Origin: Cantharellus purpuraceus
Lineage: Eukaryota; Basidiomycota; Agaricomycetes; Cantharellales; Hydnaceae
DNA length: 64,000 bases
Assembly: GCA_025174535.1 (NCBI GenBank)
Contig: JALBUN010000048.1
Coordinates: forward strand, 1,674,001 to 1,738,000
Direction of reading: 5' to 3'
In this document: piece after piece, positions 1 through 11,108 of the stretch
Position numbering within the stretch: position 1 is the stretch's first letter
How the letters are laid out: each line of letters begins with the position of its first letter
Made by a program: the position numbers and the translations under genes
The notes under the pieces: generated by a model
What the model was told of the DNA's origin: nothing
Seen by the model: the letters and a program-made list of their open reading frames with translations, nothing else
The model's database searches: none

Positions 1-1480
1 ACCACTGAATTCAGCATTGAAGCCCTTCTTGAGGACTTCTTGTCTCAGAGGTTCATGCATTGCAGTTACAAACCTCTTCCTGTACATGTACACATCCGGC
101 AGCATTATCATGCAACCCACATACTTATCTAGGTCATTCATCAATTCGTGAATGGTCCTTTGACCCTGTATTACCAAGTCAAATTTATTTGATGCATGGT
201 GACATGTCAGGGTGTGTAGGAATCTACGCTGCAATCCTTGGATTGCAGTTTCCAGGGTCCAGTCTTGGACTGCCCTATCGTAGTGTTCTACATTCCTGTA
301 GAACCATTCCTGGGCCTCACCTTTAAGGCAAGTGCCTAAGTACAATAGCTGAAACTTTGTACTTGATGGCCCTAGGAGATTATTCATCTTCAGCCATTGT
401 AGCATACCTGCCACAAAGATCTCAAACTCTTTGAGATCTGAGCCTCCTGCACATTGCTCAGGAGGTGATACTTTAATGCCTGCCTTGGCAAGTACAGACT
501 TTTCTGAGTCTGTATCTCTATTATCAACTATGGCTACTTGTACCATGTGAGTAATGCTGTCAATAGGATCAATTGTGTCCAATTGATCCGGTATGCCTTG
601 ACCTTCTAGGGTCAATGGCGCTGATTGTTCCCTGTTATAGGGAACATCTTCTTGAGGTACCCATTGGGTATCTTGTTGCTCATGGTGGGTGTCTCCTGAA
701 AGGCCCACTGCTCATATGTACTGATAACTGTTCAGCGCATGTCATGACTGTCAATTACAATTGACAGCCACATTGAGCTCTTGCTGGGGCCGCTGCTCTC
801 TAAACAGCTGGCTGAGTTCCTGCTCTGCATGTTTAGCCTTCTGTTTGAGGGCTAATCTATGTTTATGAGAAGCCTCAACTTCTCATTGTTTCCATAGCTC
901 AATCTCTTGATTGAGCTCCTTTGCCATGGATTGAGGAGTTTCCTCTTCAATCTGGATTGGTAATCCTTGCCTCACATTACTGGGTCTCTAATTCCCTCCA
1001 TTGGGGGAATATCATTTCTTCTGTTTAATTGATTATTCAGTTGGACCCTCTCACCCCAGGGAGATCCAGACTCTCTGGGTTCAGATTCTTGTTGAGAATC
1101 TGGTCTTTGGTGACATGACTTGTGTCACTCAGAGTTCTCTTGGAGTGATTTTAACATTGTTCCTAGCTCTGCTATTTGCTGCCCTATAGTAGTGGCAGCA
1201 TGCCCTGCTTCAGCAGCCATCTTAGCTGCCTGAGCACTAGCTTTACTAATGCTCTTCATCTCATGTTGATTATGCATGAGTTGTTCAGTCAATCTTGCAA
1301 TTGACCTGTGGGTTTCATGCCACTCCATGCTGTGCGATTCCCTGGTAGCTTGCTACTTCTACTTGTGCTCATATATTGAGCACATTCCTTTCCTTTAGGA
1401 ATGTTGGAGAGAGTGGATGACTGTCTCCTCCTTTCTTCTCTAATCAAAGAACCACTCAATGAAGGGTTCTTGTTTGACAT
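1..1480 (-). pseudogene. gag-like frame of element H (decayed copy)
   Basis: This is a decayed copy of the gag frame seen more completely at 17,376-19,540. Recognisable stretches are the Ser/Arg-rich N-terminus (about 1,289-1,480), a helical segment (1,125-1,328) and the gag core region up to the window edge. Stops and frameshifts break it into pieces of fewer than 90 codons. The assignment rests on the parallel copy, which ends in a CCHC knuckle; that knuckle lies outside the window here. Confidence 0.65.
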
Positions 1481-1877
1481 ATGATCTATTGTGCGATCAT
1501 CTGTGCAGTCTCACAATCATGATGACTCTCTTCTAGAGTCTTCCTTACAAGAAGTCCCTGTGACTTCTCTAGGGTCTAGCTCCCCTTCCTGGGAGCTTCT
1601 GCTGCTGGCTATGTGCCACCATTCATCATTTATGATGTCCTGTGTGCTGCCAGCATGACTCACTCTACTGCAAGTCATCATTATGATGACTCCTTTCTTT
1701 CTTCTATCTTTGTAGGCTAACTAAACTAAGTTAGTCTACTAGTTGCTCACTTATATGAGTGACTGGGGGGGTTGGTATACGTCTGTACACCAGCAACAGC
1801 TGGTTTTCTAGTATTGACTAGAAAACTTCAATAATGAGGAGGAATCAATTGATTCTTCCTTTGGAAGTTCAAAAAAG

Positions 1878-2154
1878 TGTTATTGGGTGTCTTAGTTCAC
1901 ACCATTGCACAGAACTCAACCAAGTGTATTGGTTGGGTGATGTGCTGTACAGTATGGTACTTACTAAGTTCTGTCTACTATATGTGGACCCACACATGTA
2001 CTTGGGTCCACTGGCTTACATAATAACTATACATATGCACCCTATGGGCGCATATATCTATCAAGAAGACAGCATTCCTTAATGGAATGCTGCATATATT
2101 AATTATAACTATCTAGCTATATACTATAGTAAGTAAGTACCTTGGGTACCTACA
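1878..2154 (-). repeat. LTR of element H (5' LTR, left copy)
   Basis: The repeat begins TGTTATTGGG and ends GGTACCTACA. It matches 29,203-29,471 and the solo copy at 32,937-33,195. The family limits come from the solo copy, which is bounded by a 5-bp duplication. Confidence 0.8.
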
Positions 2155-2275
2155 CAAAGGCACTGACAAAGAGTCCTCATGGATCTCTGCATCTGCACTC
2201 AATCATGCATCCAAATCCATCTCTGATTTTCACTCCACATATCCAGACAAACCTGGTCCCCTTACGAATTTTTAA
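2155..2275 (+). pseudogene. Chromodomain tail of Gypsy integrase
   Basis: Translation gives a decayed version of the last about 40 residues of the G1 pol protein (24,836-24,944), including the SSWIS-type chromodomain end and the Pro-rich C-terminus. It ends at a TAA in the same place as G1. Confidence 0.6.
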
Positions 2276-3472
2276 GTTCTATCATTGACTCTGACTCTAT
2301 TATTCCACATCATCTTTTATTACAATTCACAAAGGAAATTACAAGTCTACCCAACCTCCAAAAAACCTCACTCCAACCCACTTTTTCTCCTTCTAATTAC
2401 AAGTCAAAACTTCCACTATTCTCAAATCCATTCCAAAATATTACAATCAAATTCAATTTTCATTTCTTTTTAAGTTATACATTGTGCTTCCTTTTTCCTT
2501 TCCCCTTGTCTACCTTAGCCTCTGTCTCTGATGCTGTCTCCAACTCATCATCACTCTCCACATCCAATACCCAATCCTTTTCATCCCCCATGTCCAAATC
2601 CTCATTCAAGGGGGCCATGAACTTCTGCAGTTGATGCAACTCAGCAGTTTGTCAACCCTCCAGAACCTCCTTCCATTTCATTGTCTTGACCAAGTCCACT
2701 AACAACCCTTCCATCCATCAGAGATGCTCTGACTGTATGTTAACCAGCCTGATAAGCTGGCCCACAGTACTGTTGGGTGCGGATACATGCCCCGTGCCTG
2801 TGCCAGTCATCACTCCCTCCAATCTGACACCACTACCTCCAGCTGCCACAGCACCTGTCTCTATCCACCACCTTTTGGTTGGGTGACCTTCCAATTCTTT
2901 CTCCACCCCTCCTTGTACCATGGGTTGGGACCTGACACCCTGACTTTGGGGATTGAACTTGCCACTGATCCTACACCCTCCTTTCCAACCCTGACAACAA
3001 TTGCAGGACCAAAGTCAGCGGGTTGGACCAGTGGGCCACACACACTCCATGCCCATGTCATGACACAAGTTGCATATTATGCTGGGTCCACTGAATGGCT
3101 CTGTTGGAGCCAGAGCCTTAGGTGGTCCACTCCTTTTCGATGTGGCCTCCAAGTGCTCCCTCTCCTCCTCCTTGTCCTGCTGCTCTGCTGCAGCCTTCTC
3201 CATCTCATGCTTACAAAGCTGGATCGCTGACCTAGCAACACACAGCTCCTTCTTATGAGTCACTAATACATGATCCTCTGCCTTACACTATATGACCCTA
3301 CGATTCACCTCCCACTTCTCTGTATCAGCACTCAGGTATGCCTTCAACAAGAAGACCATGACCTCAAGGTTCTTCTTGGTGGTAGCAGCATATAGCTCCA
3401 CCCATTTGCGAGCTTCAACTGCAGCTATCCAAGCCATCTCCTCATAACAATTTGACATCAGGTCAGGCCCTG

Positions 3473-3980
3473 TGTTATGACTATATTCATTAACGTCCAG
3501 ATCCCCATCCGATCCACTCAGATCCCCATGCATATGAAATCTATACTCCATTTGGAAACCACCATCTCCATCTACCTGTCTGATTGTCACCGCTGATTCC
3601 ACCCATCCATCTCCGGTTCCAATTGATGCATCAGCATCACCATAGGAACCCAGACATCCATCCCCATCAGACTCGGACATACTCATGTAAGGCCTCGGAG
3701 ACCCATCACCAGAGTAATTATTATTAGATTTCAAAATATGTATTTAAGTTACCCAACTGGGGACTTCATTCCCCAGTTTGAGTATCAAATCACGCCTAGT
3801 TCCTAAGTCCGATCCTAACTCTCTAAGTCTTACTCCATCTCCAAAATCTTGGACACCGGTATTATTGAGGGTGCAGCACATAAGCTGAAGCCAAGTCCAT
3901 CCCAACCCCCACGACATGCTCCGACTCCGACCTGAACTCTGACCCAATCTCTGACCCCCAATCGGACCTAGTGCGTAACA
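3473..3980 (+). repeat. Solo LTR, family A, with TSD CCCTG
   Basis: This 508-bp copy begins TGTTATGACTA and ends TAGTGCGTAACA. The flanks CCCTG at 3,468-3,472 and 3,981-3,985 are identical, so it is a solo LTR from an independent G1-family insertion. It interrupts the accessory frame of the host element. Confidence 0.95.
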
Positions 3981-4439
3981 CCCTGTATCCATCCCAACAT
4001 CCACACCTGCCTCAGGCTCTGCATTTGCGTCAAGCTCCATGTCTGCATCAGGGTCCGCCTCCACTTCCACCTTCTCCACCTCCACCACATCATCTTCTTC
4101 AGCCACACCCGCTGCAAACAACAGCCATGATCGCCAATGCACCGGCAAGCCTACTGGTGGGACAGGTGTTGGACAGGTCAACTCTGTCCATGTGACCAAG
4201 ATAATGGCAACCTCAGGGGTCCATGCCCATACTGGTACACTCGGACTCCCCAGCTGACTAGTCATCCCTGCCCTGGTCACCTCCCCCTCTACTTCCATGG
4301 TGGCCTCTAACTCATGTGCCTGTTCCTCCACTTCCTTCCTTCAGCCTCGCAGCCTCCATCACGGCCGCAAGCTCCTTGACCTTGCATGCTCACTCTACTT
4401 TTGCCTCTTCCTCCCTCTTCCTCCGCTCCACTTCCTTCT

Positions 4440-4600
4440 CCTCCTCCTTCCATCTCCATTCCTCCTCCTCCTTCCATCTCCATTCCTCCTCCTCCTTCCA
4501 TCTCCATTCCTCCTCCTCCTTCCATCTCCATTCCTCCTCCTCCTTCCATCTCCATTCCTCCTCCTCCTTCCATCTCCATTCCTCCTCCTCCTTCCATCAG
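4440..4600. repeat. 24-bp tandem array coding an eight-residue charged repeat
   Basis: About 6.5 nearly identical copies of a 24-bp unit (CCTCCTCCTCC plus TTCCATCTCCATT). On the minus strand it adds eight residues of Glu/Lys/Arg/Trp per unit to the coiled coil of the accessory frame. The G1 copy has a longer, more varied version at 27,930-28,170. Confidence 0.9.
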
Positions 4601-4795
4601 GCCAGGAGCAACTGCTTGAGATCAGCCACACTCATATTTGCAAAAGGGTTCAACATTGTTGAGGATAAGACCTCAACATGCCCCTCCTTTTATATGTCTC
4701 CAGACCCCTAGTATAACTCTGACTGCACCCAACTGTCTCACCAATTCAATCCACAGACATGAGGCCTCAAGGACTTGGCCTTAATGGAGAGATAC

Positions 4796-5305
4796 TGTTA
4801 TGACTATATTCATTAATGCCCAGATCCCCATCCAATCCACTCAGATCCCTGCACACATGAAATCTATACTCCATTTGGAAACCATCACATCTCCATTTAG
4901 TCTGTCTGATTGTTACCATTGACCTCACTCACCCACCTCTGGTTCCAATTGATGCATCAGCATCACCATAGGAACCCAGACATCCATCCCCATCAGTCTC
5001 GGACATATTCATGTAAGGCCATCAGCCTTGGAGACCCATCACCAGAGTAACTATTATTAGATTTCAAATATGTATTTAAGTTGTACAACTGGGGACTTCA
5101 TTCCCCAGTTTGAATATCAAATCACGCCTAGCTCCTAAGTCTGATCCAAACTATCTAAGCTGTACTCCATCTCCAAAATCTCAGACACCAGTATTAGTGA
5201 GGGTGCAGCACATAAGCTGAAGCCAAGTCCATTCCAATCCCCACTCCAACTCTGACCCTGACTCCAACACAAGTTCCAACCCCCAACCGGACCTAGTGCG
5301 TAACA
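4796..5305 (+). repeat. LTR family A (3' LTR of truncated G1-like element)
   Basis: This 510-bp copy runs TGTTATGACTA to GTGCGTAACA. The left flank GATAC is internal element sequence and the right flank ATCAG is Copia sequence, so no duplication is expected across it. Confidence 0.9.
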
Positions 5306-7545
5306 ATCAGGTACTATTGACAACCCTAGGTGATGCTGCTCAGCAAGCTGGAAACCCATTGAGTTCTGATAACTACATCACCAAGGCAATTCAAGAATAT
5401 GAACAACACCACATACGTGATGAAAAGCTGGGTACCAAAGATGCCACATTCTTCACATCCAATAGAAATGGAAAAGGGAACAGAAGTGGCGGTAGCACAG
5501 TGGCAACTCAAAGAAGAACATTGAGTGCCATAACTGCCACAAGTGTGGCCACTACAAAGTGGACTGCTGGGCAAAAGGGGGTGGCAAAGAAGGCCAGGGC
5601 CCATGCTCAAAGAGAGGTCCCAAAGTGAAAGGGAACAATACCACTGCAAGCACAGCAGTGAGTGTTAAAGATGGTTGCTGGCTTGCAACCACTAAAGTCT
5701 TCATCAAAGATCTTTTCAAGGGAGGATCACTTGAAGAGCTTGATGATTTGGACATGATGCCAAACCCAATAGCTGCCCTGAGTGGTAGTGATAGTGAAGA
5801 TGATGACATACCTAGTTGTTCTGATGGTGACACATTGGGCTTTGCATCCATTTGGGATAGTGAGGACAATGCTTCAGATAATGCCTCACTTTCCCCTTCG
5901 CAACCTGAAGTACTTGGGACTAATCAGATCCCAATCAAGGACAGTAAGCCACCCATGTTCACATCAATTGACATTAGTGTAGTTGCACTCACCGAATCAA
6001 TGCTGGATGCATCCTAGAGCTATATGACTCTGGAGCTATGCAGCACATGACCCCCTACCATCATCTCCTGTTTAACTATGTATCAATCCCACTGAGGCCC
6101 ATTAATGCTGCAAACAAACACACCTTCCAAGCCATAGGTTCTGGAGATCTAAAAATCAGTGTCCCTACAGATAATAGTAAGACAGCTATTGTTTTGAAGG
6201 ATGTACTGTTTGCACCTGACATCAGCATGACGCTCATCTCCATAGGACTTGTAGATCATGCCAGCTACATAGTAACATTCAGTAATGGAGCTTGCACTAT
6301 ATGTGACAAGTCCAAGAGAATAGTAGGAAAGATCCCCTACCGAGATGGCCTCTATCATGTCAAATGGGATCAGCCCAAAGCAGCACATACTGCAAAGGAA
6401 GCACTTACCCTTATGCAACTTCATGCACACATGGGACATATCTCACCTAAGGCCACTAAATCCCTAGTTAGTGATGGCTTAATCACCAGGATTGAGCTTG
6501 ATGGCTCATCCCACATTGAAATCTGTGATTCCTGCTCATATGGGGAATAAACACAGAAGCCTATGTCATGAGAATGTCAGGGTAAAAGGGTTCAGGGAAT
6601 AGGGGGAGAAGTTCATACTGATGTTTGGGGGCCTGCCCCAATGCAAACAATTGGTGGCAAGTCCTACTATGTAAGCTTCACCAATGATCATTCATGCCAC
6701 ACCTGGATCTACCTGCTTACACACAAGAGCAATACTTTCCAAGCCTACCTTATGTATGAGGCATGGCTCAATACACAGTATAATGTGACAGTCAAGATCT
6801 TGCAATCTGACTGAGGCAGTGAATACCTGTCTGGAGCATTCAGCAAGCACCTTAATGCTAAAGGAATTATATGGCATCTCACTGTACATGACACACCAGA
6901 GCAAAATGGTGTTGCTGAATGAATGAATCATATGCTTCTTGAATGCACCCATGCAATGATGCACGCAAGCAAACTTCCAAATATGCTGTGGGGAGAGGCA
7001 CTCATGCATGCTGTTTGGTTGAAGAATAGGACATCAACCAAAGCTTTGAATGGCAAGATGCCACATGAAATGCTTACTGGAAAGAAGCCTGACATTTCAG
7101 ACCTTTGCAAATGGGGATCCATAATATGGGTCCACACACCTGGCAGCTCCAACTTGAATGGATGTGTGAAGGAAGGGAGGTGGATGGGATTCAATGCCAA
7201 GAGTAAGGGCTCAAGGGTGTACTCCTTTGACACAACAAGTGAGTGTTGAGCGTAACATCAGATTTAGTGATGGGTATGTTCTCATACCTGGGAGTATGTC
7301 ACTCAAGGGGGAGGACACAGGCATTGATCCCCCCACTGCTAAGGAACTTACCCCCATGCCACCAAGTCAGCCTGACCCTCTTCAAGGACTTGAAAGTGGA
7401 TCAGCCACTGAGCCTGTTGACAAATGGGGTACTCACTGTGGTTTATTGTCCTACAGAGGACATGATCACTGACATTTTTACCAAGGCCTTGCCTCATGAC
7501 AAGATCTTCAAGTTTCATGACAGACTTGGTATTCATTCAGCTTGA
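5306..7545 (+). pseudogene. Ty1/Copia gag-pol remnant lacking reverse transcriptase
   Basis: In order it shows the end of gag with a CCHC knuckle of the form CHNCHKCGHYKVDC (about 5,527-5,570, one frameshift from the preceding frame), an acidic linker, a protease DSGA (about 6,027), a GAG-pre-integrase segment with HAHMGH (6,420-6,440), and an integrase core with HTDVWGP (6,614), LQSD (6,805) and HDTPEQNGVAE (6,890). After position about 7,425 it jumps to the last residues of Copia RNase H (DIFTKALP at 7,474). Reverse transcriptase and most of RNase H are therefore deleted. In-frame TGA codons after QSD and after GVAE sit where Copia proteins have Arg. It is non-functional. Confidence 0.85.
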
Positions 7546-7553
7546 AGGGGGAG

Positions 7554-7975
7554 TGTTGGAGTATCAAGGCCAACAAACACGGAAGTATAGTTGAGGTACC
7601 ACAAAGTTCAACAGCCACAAATACATACACATAGTAGTTGAGTATGGTGATACTTATTTTATTTTTCCCACCTGACTCAGTAGTATACAAGTTCAATATC
7701 ATTCTATTGGACACTTCAGTTGATTGCTCCCTGCACAACTGAAGTGTATGTCCCATTTCATTCTCACATGTCTAACTACATTAACCACGAGCTCTGTAGT
7801 TATATATCTAGTCCCTCTTCATGTCCATATCCTTTAACTTTTACTGGTTCCACTGACTGTGCACACACACCCCTAATGCAGGCTCTTTTTCTGATGCTGA
7901 CAATAGTACTCTGGCTTATAATGGTGCCAATACTTGTTGGAATCAATCATAATGAGTGTTATGCATGTGACTATA
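7554..7975 (+). repeat. Copia 3' LTR (right end not resolved)
   Basis: A purine tract (TTGAAGGGGGAG) directly precedes TGTTGGAGTATC, the usual arrangement of polypurine tract and LTR start. The sequence is cut by element D1 at 7,976 and I cannot place the LTR end. Parts of 7,840-7,940 resemble the reverse complement of 42,500-42,620. Confidence 0.6.
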
Positions 7976-8664
7976 GACGCTTGTTCAGAAGGATGCTGTT
8001 ATACAATATTCTGATATATACAAGATGTACATCAGAATATATGAGATATACATCAGAATTTTAATAATGATCATAAAAATAGGGAGTTACAATCTGGATA
8101 TCTTTAAAGATTTCAGATATCTGAGTTTTTTTTGGATATCTTAAATTTTTATAAATATAAATATATATTTCATATTTTAATAAACTTTAAAAGATAAGAT
8201 GTTTGTTATGGATGAACATAATTATTTATATGAATATAACAGTAATTTATATACTAATATTATTGGTATAATGGAGAATATTTAGATATACAAATGCCAG
8301 GTAAGGATTCAAGGTACATTAGATTATTTGACCAGTATAGTATAAGAAAGAATGAGTGAAAGAAATTAAGTGTAGCAGGAGTAGAATATTCCCTTGAAGC
8401 AGTTGCCACCAGTAAATTAAAAAAAAAAAAAGAATTATTTTTGAGAATCATGTTAAAATATCAAACTATGTTTTAAATCTAAGTAAATTATATAAATTTG
8501 AGAATCATGTATGAAATATCAAAATATGTTTTAAATCTAAGTAAATTATATAAATTTGAGAATCATGTATGAAATATCAAAATATGTTTTAATATAAGTA
8601 TATTATATAAAATTTGAGGAAATGGGTTGTATATACATATTTGATGTATTTCTGAACAAGCATC
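7976..8664. mobile_element. AT-rich inverted-repeat element D1, TSD ATA
   Basis: This 689-bp copy has termini GACGCTTGTTCAGAA and TTCTGAACAAGCATC, inverted repeats of about 15 bp. It is flanked by ATA on both sides (7,973-7,975; 8,665-8,667). It has no coding capacity. An internal tandem repeat of about 57 bp (three units, 8,440-8,620) makes it longer than its relatives D2-D4 (545-565 bp). The transposase superfamily is not assigned. Confidence 0.85.
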
Positions 8665-8667
8665 ATA

Positions 8668-10253
8668 GTCACATTTTGGAACCTGCAAAATTATGGTGTT
8701 AGGGCAAACTCTAAATCACCACAATTCCGTGAATGAACAGCTGAGAAGAATATCAAATCCTACTGCAGCACAACTCCAGAAACGATTTAACGTTTGTACT
8801 TTGGTTACAATCCATTGTAATGGTCAATGCAGATGATACGCAGGAAGGTAATACGTTTCTTAGCAGTAGGGAATGAATAAGACTTCCAGAGTCTAGAGTT
8901 CATGGACACTTAGGGGTCCAGATATTCCAAAAAGAGGGGAATGCACTTAGAGGCTAAAGGAAGTAGGTGGATGAATCCGACCGTCCAACCAGTGACACTC
9001 TGAAGTGGGTAACAGCGATGTGTGAAGTAGTCTAGCAACTGCTTCACACGAGTTCAAGATCCTAATGCTCTGCAAAGGCAGTACACACTAGCAACTTAAA
9101 CAAGAGTACTAATGGCAGGACTATCGACAGACAATCTCACCCTGTAGATTCATAGTCACACGAGGTAGATACTACACTCACACCCAAAGCAGGACAATCA
9201 CTACTTCGAGTGCAATCAAGTACAGTTACACAACTGTAAGCGACCCTTGAACTGGACAATCAACAGTTACTGAGATATAGAGGATGACACTGTATGTCAC
9301 TCTAGTCACACTGATGTGCAAATGATGGGGTAGAAATTTATTTAGAGGCAGAATGGGCTCCTTTTATATTGTATTTACAGGAGCTGACTAATACTACTGG
9401 AAACTTCTACCTATTAATAGATGGAAACTACTGGAAGCTGGTGGAATATGTGAGAAGGGGGTGGAAGTTTCCTAGCCAATGAGCTGCTTGGATTTGCTCT
9501 GACTCATGGCATGAGTCATGGATGGAGTCATAGTGTGACTCAGAGCAGGAGTCATAGTATGAGTAATCACAGGAGTCATGGTATGAGTCATGGAAGGAGT
9601 CATAGCATGAGTCATGGCAGGAGTCATGGCAGGAGTCATAGCATGAGTCATAGCATGAGTCATGGCAGGAGTCATGGCAGGAGTCATAGCATGAGTCATG
9701 GCAGGAGTCATGGCAGGAGTCATGGCAGGAGTCATTGCATGAGTCACCATTACTCAAATAACTTGATCAATACTTCATTTCCTGGGCTGATCAGCACAGC
9801 TATGGGTAGGCACAGCTTCTATTGAACTCTCCACTGAAAATGGAGTCAGGAGGTGCAGTGGTTGCAAAGATATTGAGCATTTACTGGCAGTGGTGACCAG
9901 ATTGAGTTGGAGATTGAAATGAGTCATGTGATTGAAAATGAGTCAGTTGTCCGGGTGACTCTGGCTGACTTTGGGGCTGCTGACATCTGCAAAGGTTTGT
10001 GGGTCCATGTGGGTCCCAAACTTTGCCCAGCAGAACAATAAGTTTGTAGACTCATTTCTGCATGGAAAATTCCTGAAAAAAATATGAAAAAATAGAGAAT
10101 ATTTGAATGGCCCTGAATCAAGAGAAAGCAGCACATATATGCTGATATTTTAAGGCCATGAAGCAAAATTGTACAGTTTCGGGACTTTAAACAAGATCTT
10201 TTAAGGGAAAACCAGTTCCCATACACACATGAGTATGAAGGATGTACATAGTT
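8668..10253 (-). repeat. Repeat E, minus orientation, non-coding
   Basis: The section 9,256-9,470 is the reverse complement of 17,100-17,374, and 8,690-8,800 recurs reversed at 39,613-39,735. This makes it a dispersed element with LTR-like parts (TATA-like AATATATAAGG in the 17-kb copy). I see no gene. A 12-bp minisatellite fills 9,499-9,748. Confidence 0.55.
9499..9748. repeat. 12-bp minisatellite rich in ATGAGTCAT
   Basis: About 21 units alternate between GAGTCATGGCAG and GAGTCATAGCAT types. Several junctions create ATGAGTCAT, the palindromic bZIP (Gcn4/AP-1) consensus, for example at 9,511-9,519, 9,583-9,591 and 9,607-9,615. Long open frames on both strands here are by-products of the 12-bp period. 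Confidence 0.9.
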
Positions 10254-10727
10254 TGTTACATCCTGTAACATCAAGTCCAATCTCCAGACTCCATCTCCAT
10301 CTCCTTCTACTCCACCTCTGTCAACTCCACCACCATCAATCCCAAACTCTGTTATTGTTCTCTATATAAGTAGTTTTCCTCTTATGAGTTACAACAAACC
10401 TTTATCTTTTATATTGCTTAATATTAGTTCAGATGTGGGTCTGAACTCTGAAGTCCTTTCCATGTTGTATTCCACATCCATCTTATTGTCCTATCACTTT
10501 TAGTTTATCATTCAATTCTTCACATACTTATACAGGCTACTCTCTGTATGTTACAGTAGTTTGTATATCAACTAAGATTTCCCCTATCAACTTCTTGGTT
10601 GCTAGCTTTTTGACAAGTACCCTCTTGACAAGTCAAACTCTGGATCCCTAATCCAACTCCATACTCTGAACTCTGAAATATTGGACCAACAATCTGAGGG
10701 GGTGCAACACACAAGTTGAAGCCAAGT
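10254..10727 (+). repeat. LTR family C, partial (cut by the G2 LTR)
   Basis: It starts TGTTACATCCTGTAACA as in the complete solo copy at 41,337-41,926 and contains a TATA-like CTATATAAG. At 10,728 the G2 LTR begins; the remaining C sequence is not found beyond it. Confidence 0.8.
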
Positions 10728-11040
10728 TGTCAGGGTTCAAATGAGTCATACTCTATTTTTAGTATTTTCTCTTGATGCCCCTATCAGCACAGCCTGTCAG
10801 GGTGTGTCTCCCCTATTTCATTGCCCCTATCACTTCCCCTATCCTTCCTCCTTATTATTCCCCTATCTTGGTTCTCCTATTCATCTCCATCATTTAGTAT
10901 AAAGACTCGCCTTGGTGCAGTGTGATCCCCTCAGCTTGATCTCTGAGGATATCCGCTGTACCAGCTGGCATTATCTCTTATCGGCTCTCATCTATTGAGT
11001 ATCTTGTAGTTGTGGCCTCGTCATCAGCGTCACCCTCACA
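10728..11040 (+). repeat. G2 5' LTR
   Basis: This 313-bp LTR has ends TGTCAGGG and CCCTCACA, which are near-inverted. A TATA-like AGTATAAAG lies about 145 bp from the right end. The limits are confirmed by the solo LTR at 58,192-58,553, which has a 5-bp duplication. Confidence 0.9.
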
Positions 11041-11108
11041 GAAGATCAAGCTCATAAGACGACCCCACACCTCATAACACTTTCCCTATTAACTTCTTCA
11101 CCGATACC

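Larger units (their letters stand above)
1..2154 (-). mobile_element. LTR retroelement H, left copy (truncated by window edge)
   Basis: This is a minus-strand element whose 5' LTR lies at its right end (1,878-2,154), followed leftward by a leader and a gag-like frame running off the window start. The same order recurs at 17,376-19,583 plus 28,894-29,471, where it is split by element G1. The right flank is the chromodomain end of a G1-like element, so H inserted into that element. At 1,564-1,568 it keeps the unoccupied CTTCT that is duplicated around G1 in the other copy. No pol is visible in the window. Confidence 0.8.
2475..4655 (-). pseudogene. Antisense coiled-coil/zinc-cluster ORF, decayed copy with solo LTR insert
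   Basis: This is the second copy of the accessory frame described at 25,098-28,230. It starts at 4,655 with an N-terminus like that of the G1 copy (MSVADL near the start). An eight-residue EWRWKEEE-type repeat encoded by a 24-bp tandem array (about 4,440-4,600) follows, then an acidic linker. A family A solo LTR (3,473-3,980) splits the frame. After the LTR come a Lys/Glu-rich helix and the cysteine cluster: the first half, CX2CX6C, lies at about 3,020-3,060, and the second half, CNCCQGWKGGC, is one frameshift away. The frame ends in a basic GKGKRKK tail. Frameshifts and the LTR make it non-functional. Confidence 0.7.
2155..5305 (+). mobile_element. G1-like chromovirus, 3' part only
   Basis: This is the 3' section of a Gypsy element closely related to the complete G1 at 19,584-28,888. 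It holds a chromodomain tail (about 2,155-2,275), the antisense accessory frame (2,475-4,655, broken by a solo LTR) and a 3' LTR (4,796-5,305). The left flank of that LTR, GATAC, is the same internal sequence that precedes the 3' LTR of G1, which identifies it as a 3' LTR rather than a solo LTR. Everything upstream of the chromodomain is missing, because element H lies there. Confidence 0.8.

Noticed and set aside
4297..4711. Pro/Leu/Ser-rich plus-strand frames over the 24-bp array
   Set aside because: They are shadows of the antisense coiled-coil frame; the low-complexity translation changes with frame.
9499..9748. Possible CRISPR-like array
   Set aside because: The unit is only 12 bp, with no spacers, and the genome is eukaryotic.
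9428..9825. Ser/His/Gly-rich and Thr/Ala/Met-rich frames of about 100 codons on both strands
   Set aside because: They are forced by the 12-bp minisatellite, which leaves several frames open at once; there are no domains and no sign of coding constraint.
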